This document shows, in pieces, positions 1 to 12,444 of a stretch of DNA of 64,000 nt (positions are counted from its first letter, which is position 1; every line of letters begins with the position of its first letter). The notes under the pieces are model-generated. The model searched no databases. It worked only from the letters and a program-made list of their open reading frames with translations, and had not been told where the DNA came from. The position numbers were made by a program, and so were the translations under genes. Source of the DNA: Denticeps clupeoides (taxonomy: Eukaryota > Chordata > Actinopteri > Clupeiformes > Denticipitidae); the NCBI RefSeq assembly GCF_900700375.1, contig NC_041719.1:11735734-11799733 (forward strand). The letters are read 5' to 3'.

Positions 1-103
1 GAGTGCTTTGTAGAGTCTCTTTGGAATCTGCATTGACAGTAAAGTAAAAAATATATGTCATAAAGCCCAAAGGCAGACAATTGCTACAATGCATAATACT
101 TTA

Positions 104-1879
<1,776 letters not shown>

Positions 1880-1945
1880 GTTGGATCTCGACTGTTCCAC
1901 GGGCCCCACACAACTTCCGGCCAAGTTTGATTACGTCACGTTGTC
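1880..1945 (-). promoter_or_regulatory. lonp1 proximal promoter with ETS and CRE-like sites
   Basis: Just upstream of the lonp1 start, bases 1914-1920 read CCGGAAG on the minus strand, an ETS core typical of housekeeping promoters for mitochondrial proteins. Bases 1932-1939 read GTGACGTA, a CRE/ATF-like element. The motifs are seen directly; promoter use is inferred from their position. Confidence 0.4.
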
Positions 1946-2317
1946 CTTTAACGTTACTGGTGGGAGCTTAATAACTTAATAATTCACATAATAACTCATA
2001 CGTAGTAATAATAATAGTCGAAAAAGAGATCTGGTCAGTAAGGTTTTACGTTGCCATTGTCACTTAGTGTCGCCGAGTCACATAGTCCAACTGAACATGC
2101 CTTTACTAGAGACAACACGGCGCCTCAAAGCCGACCGCGTTAACACAAAAGGGCGTTCAGTTTTAAAGCCTTGAAAGCGACCTTCGTAAAATAAATGGAC
2201 ACGTTCCAGAATGTGTGTATAAATGGCGGCCATTCCAGTTTACATTTCTTTTTCAAGAGTGGACTGAACAAAAAACTTTCCTAAACTTTTTCCTTATTGC
2301 GTCACAATTTCTGACCA

Positions 2318-2749
2318 TAAATGAATCCGCATGTACTAATCTGATAAGGAGTCACATAAAAATGTAGATTTTGAGATTTGTTGTCAGAGGGGTTTGTTAT
2401 CCGTTCTGTCATCCATCTGGAATTCTAAATAAAATAACAAGATGAAGATACTAGGATGAAAAAACATTTGCGAGAGAAGCACCGCTGCCCCCACGTCGCC
2501 TCGTTTAAAACACCTGAAGACAATCGGCCCAATTATCTCAACTAACGCCACGCCAGAGAATCCTGAAGACGTTTCGCTTCTCGGGCCTCGGTCGTTCGGC
2601 GCAGCGGGACGGGGACTCCGGCAGGTATGCGGTGGTGTAAAAGAACCACACAAAAACGCAGAACGGATAACAAACCCCTCTGACAACAAATCTCAAAATC
2701 TACGTTTTTATGCGACTCCTTATCAGATTAGTACATGCGGATCCATTTA
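2318..2749. repeat. 91-bp near-perfect inverted repeat around a 250-bp spacer
   Basis: The left arm 2318-2408 and right arm 2659-2749 are reverse complements over 91 bases with only three mismatches by my alignment. Both arms contain, in opposite orientation, CATGTACTAATCTGATAAGG and TTGTCAGAGGGGTTTGTTAT. The spacer 2409-2658 is not repeated and is CpG-rich in its second half. No target-site duplication is obvious. It could be a fold-back or MITE-like element, or an inverted duplication kept similar by gene conversion. It lies between lonp1 and larp6, and its right arm runs into a SINE tail. Confidence 0.9.
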
Positions 2750-2910
2750 CGGCGTTTATCAGACGCCCTTATCCAGAGCGACTTACAATCAGTAGTTACA
2801 GGGACAGTCTCCCTGGAGCAATTTAGGGTTAAGTGTCTTGCTCAGGGACACGATGGTAGTAAGCGGGGTTGGAACCTGGGTCTTCTGGTTCACTAGGCTA
2901 CTAGCACCCA
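2744..2910 (-). mobile_element. tRNA-derived SINE, family A, near full length
   Basis: On the minus strand it reads from a tRNA-like head (box A-like TAGCCTAGTG, then a box B region) through ACTACCATCGTGTCCCTGAG and GGACTGTCCCTGTAACTACT to the tail GTCGCTCTGGATAAGGGCGT. Several similar copies occur in the window. This one ends about 55 bases before the larp6 start codon, so it probably forms part of that gene's promoter or 5' UTR. Confidence 0.85.
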
Positions 2911-2965
2911 ATGCTGTTGAAGAGTTCGTGTTGGTGAAGCGGTCTCGTTTTTTTTTTTCGTCAGC

Positions 2966-4656
2966 ATGTCTTCCCCCGCGTACATGGACATCTTCCAGTG
3001 CGGAGACAACATCTTGCCGCCGTCCCCGGACTTCCACTTCTCTTTCCCGTGCACTGACGACGGCCTGAACGATAGTTTAGACGGGTGAGCCTGTATCGTT
3101 TGAATAGTATGTGTGTGTGTGTTTTTTTTTTTTTTTTAATAATCTGTTCAATTGGCGGAGTTTGCCGTGATCCTCTCCAACAGCAGCTCGGCTGAACTGA
3201 CTGATGTGTTTGAAGAGGACTTCTGTGAAGGAGACGCCCAGAGTCCTCCGGTGGCTGACCTGGTGCAAAGAATTACATCCCAGCTGGAGATCTACCTGTC
3301 CAATGAGAATTTGGCTGAGGACGCTTTCTTACTGAAACATGTGCAGAGGAACAAGAAGGGCTACGTCAGCCTGAAGTTGCTTACGTCGTTTAAAAAGGTA
3401 ACTGGTGACTTATCCAGAGCTACTTTCTCAGTAGTTACAGGGACAGTCCCCCCCCCCCTGGAGACACTCTGGGTTCAGAGTCTTGCCCAGAGACACAATG
3501 GTAGTATGTGGGGTCTCCACGTTCAGATCATCAGGCTAACTGAGCGTTATGGTGTTCACAGGTCAAGGAACTGACGCGAGACTGGCGGACCACTCTGGCT
3601 GCTGCCCGAGCTTCTCAGCTTCTGGAAGTGAACGAGGAGGGCACCAAGGTGCGACGGAGGAGCCCCGTTCCCGACTGGCTGCTGTGCATTCCCACAAGCA
3701 AGCTCCTGATGGCATGGAACTTCTTCGGGAACAATTCGGGTGAGAAGGAAGACCCGGTGGCCGGAGAGCAGAAAGACATCATGGAGACGGCGATGCGACT
3801 GTTCTGCTCGTATGGCAACATTACTTCTCTGAGGGTCCTGCGTCCGGGGAAGGAGATGCCGTCGGAGCTGAAGAGATACGCCAAGAAACATCCCGAGCTG
3901 GGCCGCATACTGTGTGCGGTGGTCGAGTATGAGTATTTGGACGGAGCCCGCCGGGCTTACAAGGCTCTCCAGGCTGAGGAGCACGGGGCGACGGGCTTGC
4001 GAGTCGTCCTCCTGGGAGGCCGCGGCATAAAAAAGCCTGGCGTTGGGCAGGAGAACACCGAAGAGGAATCCGAAGAGACCATTAAAAGTGCGTGCTGCAA
4101 AAAACCAAACCGCAAGGCCAAACGCTACCCCTGCCCCTTGGAAGACTCCGCCCTCTACAGTTCCTCAGAGTCCGACTTTGCACCGGCCTCGCCCAGACCG
4201 AACCGCAGGGTCACCCGTCCCCAGGCTCTATATGGCAGCCCCCTCGCTATTCCCCGCATGTCCTCCTGCCGCGCCGACCCGTACAGAGATCCCCTGGCAA
4301 GCCCCATCGGAAGCCCCCTTCTTCCCCGAAAGCTGTTTCCCTGCAGCTATGCCAGCTCCCCGCTGGCCACCCCGCAGTTCAGCAGCACCCCCACCTCCAG
4401 CGGCAGCTCCGCGTTTGGCAGAAGCAAGGGCTCGGGGGACTATTCGCAGGACAGCGCCGCGTTCGTGGGCAGCCCGTGGGTCCAGCGGAGGAAAACCGCA
4501 GCGCAGGCCTTCTTCCCGGAGAAAAGCGCCCCGATGTCACCCGGAGGCCTGAAAAGAGCCGCCACCGTCGTGGAGGTGGTGCGTCAGCCCCTCGGCCCCG
4601 ACGGCACCAAGGGCTTCTATAACTGCATTGGGAGAGGCAAGTTGTTGCTGCGCTAA
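2966..4656 (+). CDS. larp6: La-related protein 6 (LARP6/acheron family), three exons
   Basis: RNA-binding protein; vertebrate LARP6 binds a stem-loop in collagen mRNAs. Exons are 2966-3084, 3184-3397 and 3562-4656, encoding 475 residues. The acceptor at 3184 has a NAGNAG pair, so 3187 is an alternative. Exon 2 and the start of exon 3 carry the La motif (about residues 62-145): LEIYLSNENLAEDAFLLKHV, then GYVSLKLLTSFKKVKELTRD. An RRM follows (about 150-255) with FCSYGNITSLRVLRPGKEMP and CAVVEYEYLDGARRAYKAL. The C-terminal half is Ser/Pro-rich and low in complexity. The extreme C-terminus GPDGTKGFYNCIGRGK matches the conserved LARP6 end (SUZ-C). Teleosts have larp6a and larp6b; the short acidic N-terminus suggests one of these, and I cannot say which. 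AATAAA signals lie at about 4803 and 4815. No introns interrupt the RRM. Confidence 0.93.
3408..3540 (-). mobile_element. SINE family A fragment in larp6 intron 2
   Basis: Most of the second larp6 intron is a decayed minus-strand SINE A copy: CAGTAGTTACAGGGACAGTC, a run of ten C, then ACACAATGGTAGTATGTGGG. It diverges more from the family than the copies at 2744 and 31550, so it is probably older. Confidence 0.75.
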
Positions 4657-4887
4657 TAACGTCTGCAGAGGAAATACCCGAGGTCTGTGCGAGGAGTCGG
4701 TGCAAATGCAAAAGCACTTTTTAATCCATGGAGTTTGCTTGAGAAAATGTGATAAAAAGAAAAAACTACCCACTTGTCACTTGCTTTTTTTTGTATGGAA
4801 AGAATAAATAACTAAATAAAGATGCTTTTGTAATCTCTCTAGTGTTTTTGGATTTAAAAAAAAAAAAAAAAAACTTATGTATTTAGT

Positions 4888-5072
4888 AGGGTGGCAGTAG
4901 CCTAGTGGGTAACACACTCACCTACGGACCCAGTTTCAAATCCCACTTACTACCATTGTGTCCCTGAGCAAGACGCTTAACCCTAAGTTGCTCCGGTGGG
5001 GGGGACTGTCCCTGTAACTACTGATTGTAAGTCGCTCTGGATAAGAGCGTCTGATAAATGCTGTAAATGTAA
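4888..5072 (+). mobile_element. SINE family A, full length, downstream of larp6
   Basis: A complete plus-strand copy. It has the tRNA-like head GTAGCCTAGTGGGTAACACA, a box B-like region at about 4933-4944, the body ACTACCATTGTGTCCCTGAG, and the tail GTAAGTCGCTCTGGATAAGA followed by TGCTGTAAATGTAA. It is preceded by an A-rich tract at 4855-4873. Confidence 0.88.
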
Positions 5073-5548
5073 TATTTTAATTGGCATTTCTAGATTGGGG
5101 TTCTGGAGGAGACAGACAACCGGCCAATTGGTAGAAGTGTTCAGTAATGACTGGATTTGTTCATACAAATTATTAGGCAAACTGGCTGTGGCACAATTTT
5201 TAATTGTTTGGGGGATATAAAGGAGTGGCTGACAAGACCGCTTAAAAGTGAAATTCATAAAATCTCAGGAAACACTTTTACTGAAGCACTGGTTCACGAT
5301 TGCAGTTTGATGCTTTCTCAAATATTTATTGAAACTGTTTGTGTGCTTTCTTTGACCCTGTGGCACACACCATGACCATTCCTAATTGTTCAAACAAGAC
5401 ACTGGAAATACGTAACAAGATCGATCCAATCAGTAACGTACGGTAACCGGACAGAGCAATATTGGAACAAAATAGATATCTAAGAAAGCCAAAGAAATGC
5501 TTTCAAGCTTCGGCATGCCAAGAATAATCTGTCAGTGGTGGTCTGGTT

Positions 5549-8500
5549 TTACACTGTAGTCCCAAACACAACTCCATCTATTTCTTGGTCGTCCGTGTCG
5601 TCTTCACTCAGAGAAAAGTCTTTGTTGTTGGGAACGCGGCTGGGGCTGCAGTTTGACTCGCCGTCCGTCAGGGACGCGCTGACAGCAGCCTCGCTAAAGT
5701 CAATGACCGGTCCCATTCTTTCTGCCTCTGCCATGTGTGACAACATCTTGTCAAGCAGAGGACGGCCTTTGCAGATGTTGTCCAAGAGCTGACACCGGTG
5801 CTGTAACTGTCCGATGATTCCGTCCTTTTCCTTTACCATGTGCTGAAACTTCTGAATGGTTTCCTCAGAATGGCAAAGTTTTTCATGGAGATAGGAAATC
5901 TCTCTTGTAGAAAAAGCAAAAAGAAGAAATTAAATGCTATATCTAGTAATGAAATAGTAAAAATGTATATGTCCAATGGGATACGCTACACACCACACCA
6001 CACCCCCGCTAGGCTACGTTACACACCACAGCACACCCCCGCTAGGCTACGTTACACACCACAGCACACCCCCGCTAGGCTACGTTACACACCACACCAC
6101 ACCCCCGCTAGGCTACGCTACACACCACACCACACCACACTCCCGCTAGGCTACGCTACACACCACACCACACCCCCGCTAGGCTACGCTACACACCACA
6201 CCCCGGCTAAGCTACACTACACACCACACCCCCGCTAGGCTATGCTACACACCACACCCCCGCTAGGCTACGTTACACACCACAGCACACCCCCGCTAGG
6301 CTACGCTACACACCACACCACACCCCCGCTAGGCTACGCTACACACCACACCACACCCCCGCTAGGCTACGCTACACACCCACACCACACTCCCGCTAGG
6401 CTACGCTACACACCACACCACCACCACACTCCCGCTAGGCTACGCTACACACCACACCACACCCCCGCTAGGCTACACTACACACCACACCCCGGCTAAG
6501 CTACACTACACACCACACCCCCGCTAGGCTACGCTACACACCACACCCCCCGCTAGGCTACGCTACACACCACACCACACCCCCGCTATGCTACGCTACA
6601 CACCACACCACACCCCCCGCTAGGCTACGCTACACATTACACCCCCGCTAGGCTACGCTACACACAAACACCACACTCCCGCTAGGCTACGCTACACACC
6701 ACACCACACTCCCGCTAGGCTACGCTACACACCACACCACACTCCCGCTAGGCTACGCTACACACCACACCACGCCACGCCCCCGCTACGCTACACACCA
6801 CACCACGCCCCCGCTACGCTACATACCACACACAACACCCCCGCTAGGTTACGCTACACACCACACACACAACACCCCCGCTAGGCTACGCTACACACCA
6901 CACACACAACACCCCCGCTAGGCTACGCTACACACCACACACAACACCCCCGCTAGGCTACGCTACACACAACACCCCCGCTAGGCTACGCTACACACCA
7001 CACACAACACCACACCCCCGCGTTACGCTACATACCACACACAACACCACACCCCCGCGTTACGCTACATACCACACACAACACCCCCGCTAGGCTACGC
7101 TACACACCACACACACACACCACACCCCCGCTAGGCTACGCTACACACCACACCCCCGCTAGGCTACGCTACACACCACACCACACCCCCGCTAGGCTAC
7201 ACTACACACCACACCACACCACACCCCCGCTAGGCTACACTACACACCACACCACACCCCCGCTAAGCTACGCTACACACCACACCACACCCCCGCTAGG
7301 CTACGCTACACATTACACCCCCGCTAGGCTACGCTACACACCACACACACACAACACCCCCGCTAGGTTACGCTACACACCACACACACAACACCCCCCG
7401 CTAGGCTACGCTACACACCACACACAACACCCCCCGCTAGGCTACGCTACACACAACACCCCCGCTAGGCTACGCTACACACCACACACAACACCACACC
7501 CCCCGCGTTACGCTACATACCACACACAACACCACACCCCCGCGTTACGCTACATACCACACACAACACCCCCGCTAGGCTACGCTACACACCACACACA
7601 CACACAACACCCCCGCTAGGCTACGCTACACACCACACCACACCCCCGCTAGGCTACACTACACACCACACCACACCCCCGCTAGGCTACACTACACACC
7701 ACACCACACCACACCCCCGCTAGGCTACGCTACACACAACACCCCCGCTAGGCTACGCTACACACCACACACAACACCACACCCCCGCGTTACGCTACAT
7801 ACCACACACAACACCACACCCCCGCGTTACGCTACATACCACACACAACACCCCCCGCGTTACGCTACATACCACACACAACACCCCCGCGTTACGCTAC
7901 ATAACACACACAACACCCCCGCGTTACGCTACATACCACACACAACACCCCCGCGTTACGCTACATACCACACACAACACCCCCGTGTTACGCTACATAC
8001 CACACACACCACCACACCCCTGTGTTACGCTACATACCACACACACCACCACACACCTTCATTACGCTTAGGTACACAACAAACCCCCGCGCTACGTTAC
8101 ACATCACACCACACACCCGTGCTATGTTACGTTACATACCACACCACACACCCGCGCTACGCTATGTTACAGACCACAGCACACCCCCGCTAGGCTACGC
8201 TACACACCACACCACACCCCCGCTAGGCTACGCTACACACCACACCACACCCCCGCTAGGCTACGCTACACACCACACCACACTCCCGCTAGGCTACGCT
8301 ACACACCACACCACACCACACTCCCGCTAGGCTACGCTACACACCACACCACACCCCCGCTAGGCTACACTACACACCACACCCCGGCTAAGCTACACTA
8401 CACACCACACCCCCGCTAGGCTACGCTACACACCACACCCCCGCTAGGCTACGCTACACACAACACCACACCCCCGCTATGCTACGCTACACACCACACC

Positions 8501-11500
8501 ACACCCCCGCTAGGCTACGCTACACATTACACCCCCGCTAGGCTACGCTACACACAAACACCACACTCCCGCTAGGCTACGCTACACACCACACCACACT
8601 CCCGCTAGGCTACGCTACACACCACACCACACTCCCGCTAGGCTACGCTACACACCGCCCCCGCTACGCTACACACCACACCACGCCCCCGCTACGCTAC
8701 ATACCACACACAACACCCCCGCTAGGTTACGCTACACACCACACACACAACACCCCCGCTAGGCTACGCTACACACCACACACAACACCCCCGCTAGGCT
8801 ACGCTACACACAACACCCCCGCTAGGCTACGCTACACACCACACACAACACCACACCCCCGCGTTACGCTACATACCACACACAACACCACACCCCCGCG
8901 TTACGCTACATACCACACACAACACCCCCCGCTAGGCTACGCTACACACCACACACACACACAACACCCCCGCTAGGCTACGCTACACACCACACCCCCG
9001 CTAGGCTACGCTACACACCACACCACACCCCCGCTAGGCTACACTACACACCACACCACACCACACCCCACGCTAGGCTACACTACACACCACACCACAC
9101 CCCCGCTAAGCTACGCTACACACCACACCACACCACACCCCCGCTAGGCTACGCTACACACCACACCACACCCCCGCTAGGCTACGCTACACACCACACC
9201 ACACCCCCCGCTAGGCTACGCTACACATTACACCCCTCGCTAGGCTACGCTACACACCACACACACACAACACCCCCGCTAGGTTACGCTACACACCACA
9301 CACACAACACCCCCGCTAGGCTACGCTACACACCACACACAACACCCCCGCTAGGCTACGCTACACACAACACCCCCGCTAGGCTACGCTACACACCACA
9401 CACAACACCACACCCCCGCGTTACGCTACATACCACACACAACACCACACCCCCCGCGTTACGCTACATACCACACACAACACCCCCGCTAGGCTACGCT
9501 ACACACCACACACACACACAACACCCCCGCTAGGCTACACTACACACCACACCACACCCCCGCTAGGCTACACTACACACCACACCACACCCCCGCTAAG
9601 CTACACTACACACCACACCACACCCCCGCTAAGCTACGCTACACACCACACCACACCCCCGCTAGGCTACGCTACACACCACACCACACCCCCGCTAGGC
9701 TACGCAACACATTACACCCCCGCTAGGCTACGCTACACACAAACACCACACTCCCGCTAGGCTACGCTACGCACCACACCACACTCCCGCTAGGCTACGC
9801 TACGCACCACACCACGCCACGCCCCCGCTACGCTACATACCACACACAACACCCCCGCTAGGCTACGCTACACACCACACACACACAACACCCCCGCTAG
9901 GTTACGCTACACACCACACACACAACACCCCCGCTAGGCTACGCTACACACCACACACAACACCCCCGCTAGGCTACGCTACACACAACACCCCCGCTAG
10001 GCTACGCTACACACCACACACAACACCACACCCCCGCGTTATGCTACATACCACACACAACACCACACCCCCGCGTTACGCTACATACCACACACAACAC
10101 CCCCGCGTTACGCTACATACCACACACAACACCCCCGCGTTACGCTACATAACACACACAACACCCCCGCGTTACGCTACATACCACACACAACACCCCC
10201 GTGTTACGCTACATACCACACACACCACCACACCCCTGTGTTACGCTACATACCACACACACCACCACACACCTTCATTACGCTTAGGTACACAACAAAC
10301 CCCCGCGCTACGTTACACATCACACCACACACCCGTGCTATGTTACGTTACATACCACACCACACACCCGCGCTACGCTATGTTACAGACCACACCACAC
10401 ACCCGCGCTACGCTACATTACACACCACACACCCGCTATGCTGCACATCTGCATTATGCTACGCTGCACACCTGTGTTACGTTACGCTTCACAGCTGCGT
10501 TATGCTACGCTGCAAACCCCTGCACTACGCTACACACTATAGACCTGCGTTACGCTACACTACAGTACACACCTGCGTTACGCTACAGTACAGTACACAC
10601 ACCTGCCTTACGCTACAGTCCAGAACAGTACACACACCTGCGTTACGCTATAGTACAGTACACACACCTGCATTACGCTACGTTACACACGCCTACGCTA
10701 CACTACAGTACACACACCTGTGTTACAGTACAGCACACACACCTGCGTTACGCTACGTTACACACACCTGCGTTATGCTGCATTACACACACATGTGTTA
10801 CGCTACAGTACAGTACACACCTGCGTTACGCTACAGTACACACACCTGCGTTACGCTACGTTACATACACCTGTGTTACGCTACAGTACACACACCTGTG
10901 TTACGCTACAGTACACACACCTGTGTTACGCTACGTTACACACACCTGAGTTACGTTACAGTAAACACACCTGCGTTACGCTACAGTACACACACCTGTT
11001 ACGCTACAGTACACATACCTGTGTTACGCTACACTACACACCATACACCTGTGCTACACAATAATTTAACACAATATCAGCCACAAATGAACAAGACTAA
11101 TAAACTGAAGATACGCTTTAGAGCAAAACCACGTTACACACCACAAACCTTCGTTACGCTACATTACACACCTTCACTATACACACTCCTGCGCTACTCT
11201 ACACTACACACCATACCCTGCGCTGCGCTACACTACACTACACCAAACACCACACCCCTGCGCTACACTACACTAAACACCACACCCCTGCGCTACACTG
11301 CACTACACACCACACCCCTACAGGTGGTGTCCACGCCCCACCTGTCTTTGGCCTCCGCGATGTCCCGCGTGGCCGCGCGGAGCTGCTCGTCCTTGCGGAT
11401 CAGGCTCTCGGCTTGTTCCCGCACCGTGTTCTCCGCCGCCTCCAGCCGCTTCTCCAGCTCCGACACCCGCCGGTGCAGCGCCGCGAGGTGCGCGTTCGCC

Positions 11501-11532
11501 TCCCTGATCTGGACCGGTGACGGCGAAGACAT
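5549..11532 (-). CDS. vmac: Vimentin-type intermediate filament-associated coiled-coil protein, two exons
   Basis: Small coiled-coil protein reported in mammals to associate with vimentin-type filaments. Exon 1 is 11532-11342 and exon 2 is 5903-5549, encoding 181 residues (human about 170). Exon 1 gives [20 protein letters not shown] and a heptad-rich helix ending at AKDR. The codon split AG|A joins it to exon 2: [19 protein letters not shown], then [20 protein letters not shown] and [11 protein letters not shown], ending in the conserved FGTTV. The N-terminus, the LLDNIC/RPLL block and the terminal FGTTV match human VMAC in order. The single intron, about 5.4 kb, is almost entirely minisatellite. 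A minus-strand AATAAA sits at about 5325-5330. Head-to-head pairing with ndufa11 is also found in human. Confidence 0.93.
5981..11325. repeat. Giant minisatellite filling the vmac intron
   Basis: About 5.3 kb of degenerate tandem repeat. The main unit is about 33 bp: the core GCTAGGCTACGCTACACACC followed by a variable CACCACACCCCC-type spacer; insertions and deletions of CA/CAC change the unit length. A second unit type, about 31 bp, has the core GCGTTACGCTACATACCACA (for example 7010-7070, 7780-8000, 10035-10240). From about 10440 the array drifts to CTGCGTTACGCTACAGTACA-type units and decays towards 11325, with a non-repeat gap of about 70 bp at 11057-11125. A block around 7980-8180 recurs at 10197-10400, about 2216 bp away. 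The plus strand is C/A-rich with a few CpGs per unit. The vmac transcript is therefore G/U-rich with GGGGG runs. Confidence 0.97.
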
Positions 11533-12444
11533 GTCACACAGGCACCGAGGCAGGGGCCGGCAACGTCACTCCACGTTACTACGCCATACTCGCTACTCAG
11601 CCACTACTACCTCGATCCGGGGCTGCGGGCTGCCGCGTAGCCTCATAACACGGACGGTGCAGCAGGCTACGCGGCTAGCTTCACTTCTCTACCGCTCCCG
11701 AATTCAAAACGACCGCAGCTTCAACGCGGTTTCCAGAGAAAAAACACCGGACGGAACGCTGCGAGATTGTGGCGTTAAAAAGGGAACTCCAGACAAATCT
11801 GCCAACGCGGAGCGCACCAGATGATTCCTCGCCTCCAAATGTTAAAAAAAAAACTCGGAATGACGACAGTACGCTGTCCGATCTGGAGTAAAAAAAAAAG
11901 GACGAATACGTCGTAACGTTAAGTTATAAAGTCGGGAACTTGGCAGCCAGGTTCGGCGAAACCTGTAGATTACAGGCTGCCCCGGAAGAAATCATCATCA
12001 TCATCCTCCTCCTCCTTCTTCCACTTCATTGAACAAATTTTCTAATAAAGGCGTAATGTCCAGTTGTTATATATTATTAAGACATTTTTTATTGAACTAA
12101 ACATTACGTTTAATCGGCAATGCAGTCATGTGCAATTAGCTATTTGATATCTGCAGAAAAATGCATCCTGTAGAATTTAAATACGGGTTGACACATGTTT
12201 ATCAGTTTTTATGTGTTTGTTCAATGCAAATTCGTCAAAAATCGTTTACTTAGGCGAGTGCCTCTAACAATACTTAAATCTAGCTGCTGCAAATTTCAAA
12301 CACCACAAATGGATTTTAAATGTCCGCGGTGCGCCATCCGGCCCTGCAGGTGGCGCAAGTGGAGCAGCGAGGCGGAAGCCCCGCCGTCTTCCTCCAGGGC
12401 TCCGTCGGGCAGCGGAGCGGCCGTGTCCTTGGCGTGCGGCGAGA
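11533..12444. promoter_or_regulatory. Shared vmac/ndufa11 head-to-head promoter region
   Basis: The two start codons face away from each other, about 900 bases apart. Both ends are CpG-rich (11540-11800 and 12320-12440) and the middle is AT-rich (12050-12310). The opposite orientation of NDUFA11 and VMAC is also seen in human, which supports an old bidirectional promoter. No TATA box is evident. A CTCF-like site lies at 12343. Confidence 0.5.
12343..12356 (+). promoter_or_regulatory. CTCF-like motif near the ndufa11 start
   Basis: CCTGCAGGTGGCGC matches the CTCF core consensus (CCASYAGRKGGCRS) at 13 of 14 positions. It is about 90 bases upstream of the ndufa11 ATG. This is a sequence match only. 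Confidence 0.4.

Noticed and set aside
4043-4622. Two long Pro/Arg-rich frames in larp6 exon 3
   Set aside because: Out-of-frame readings of the GC-rich Ser/Pro region of larp6.
5840-8330. Several shorter His/Pro/Thr-rich frames in the array (5840-6238, 6242-6499, 8022-8330)
   Set aside because: Same cause: C/A-rich repeats lack stop codons in some frames.
10041-10949. Open frame of 302 codons rich in HTP, LRYTT and similar
   Set aside because: Entirely within the tandem array. Stop-free by composition, no start context or homologue.
10238-11824. Open frame of 528 codons on the plus strand
   Set aside because: It runs through the minisatellite and then antisense through vmac exon 1. The Thr/His/Tyr-rich repeats come from the repeat unit, not from selection on protein.
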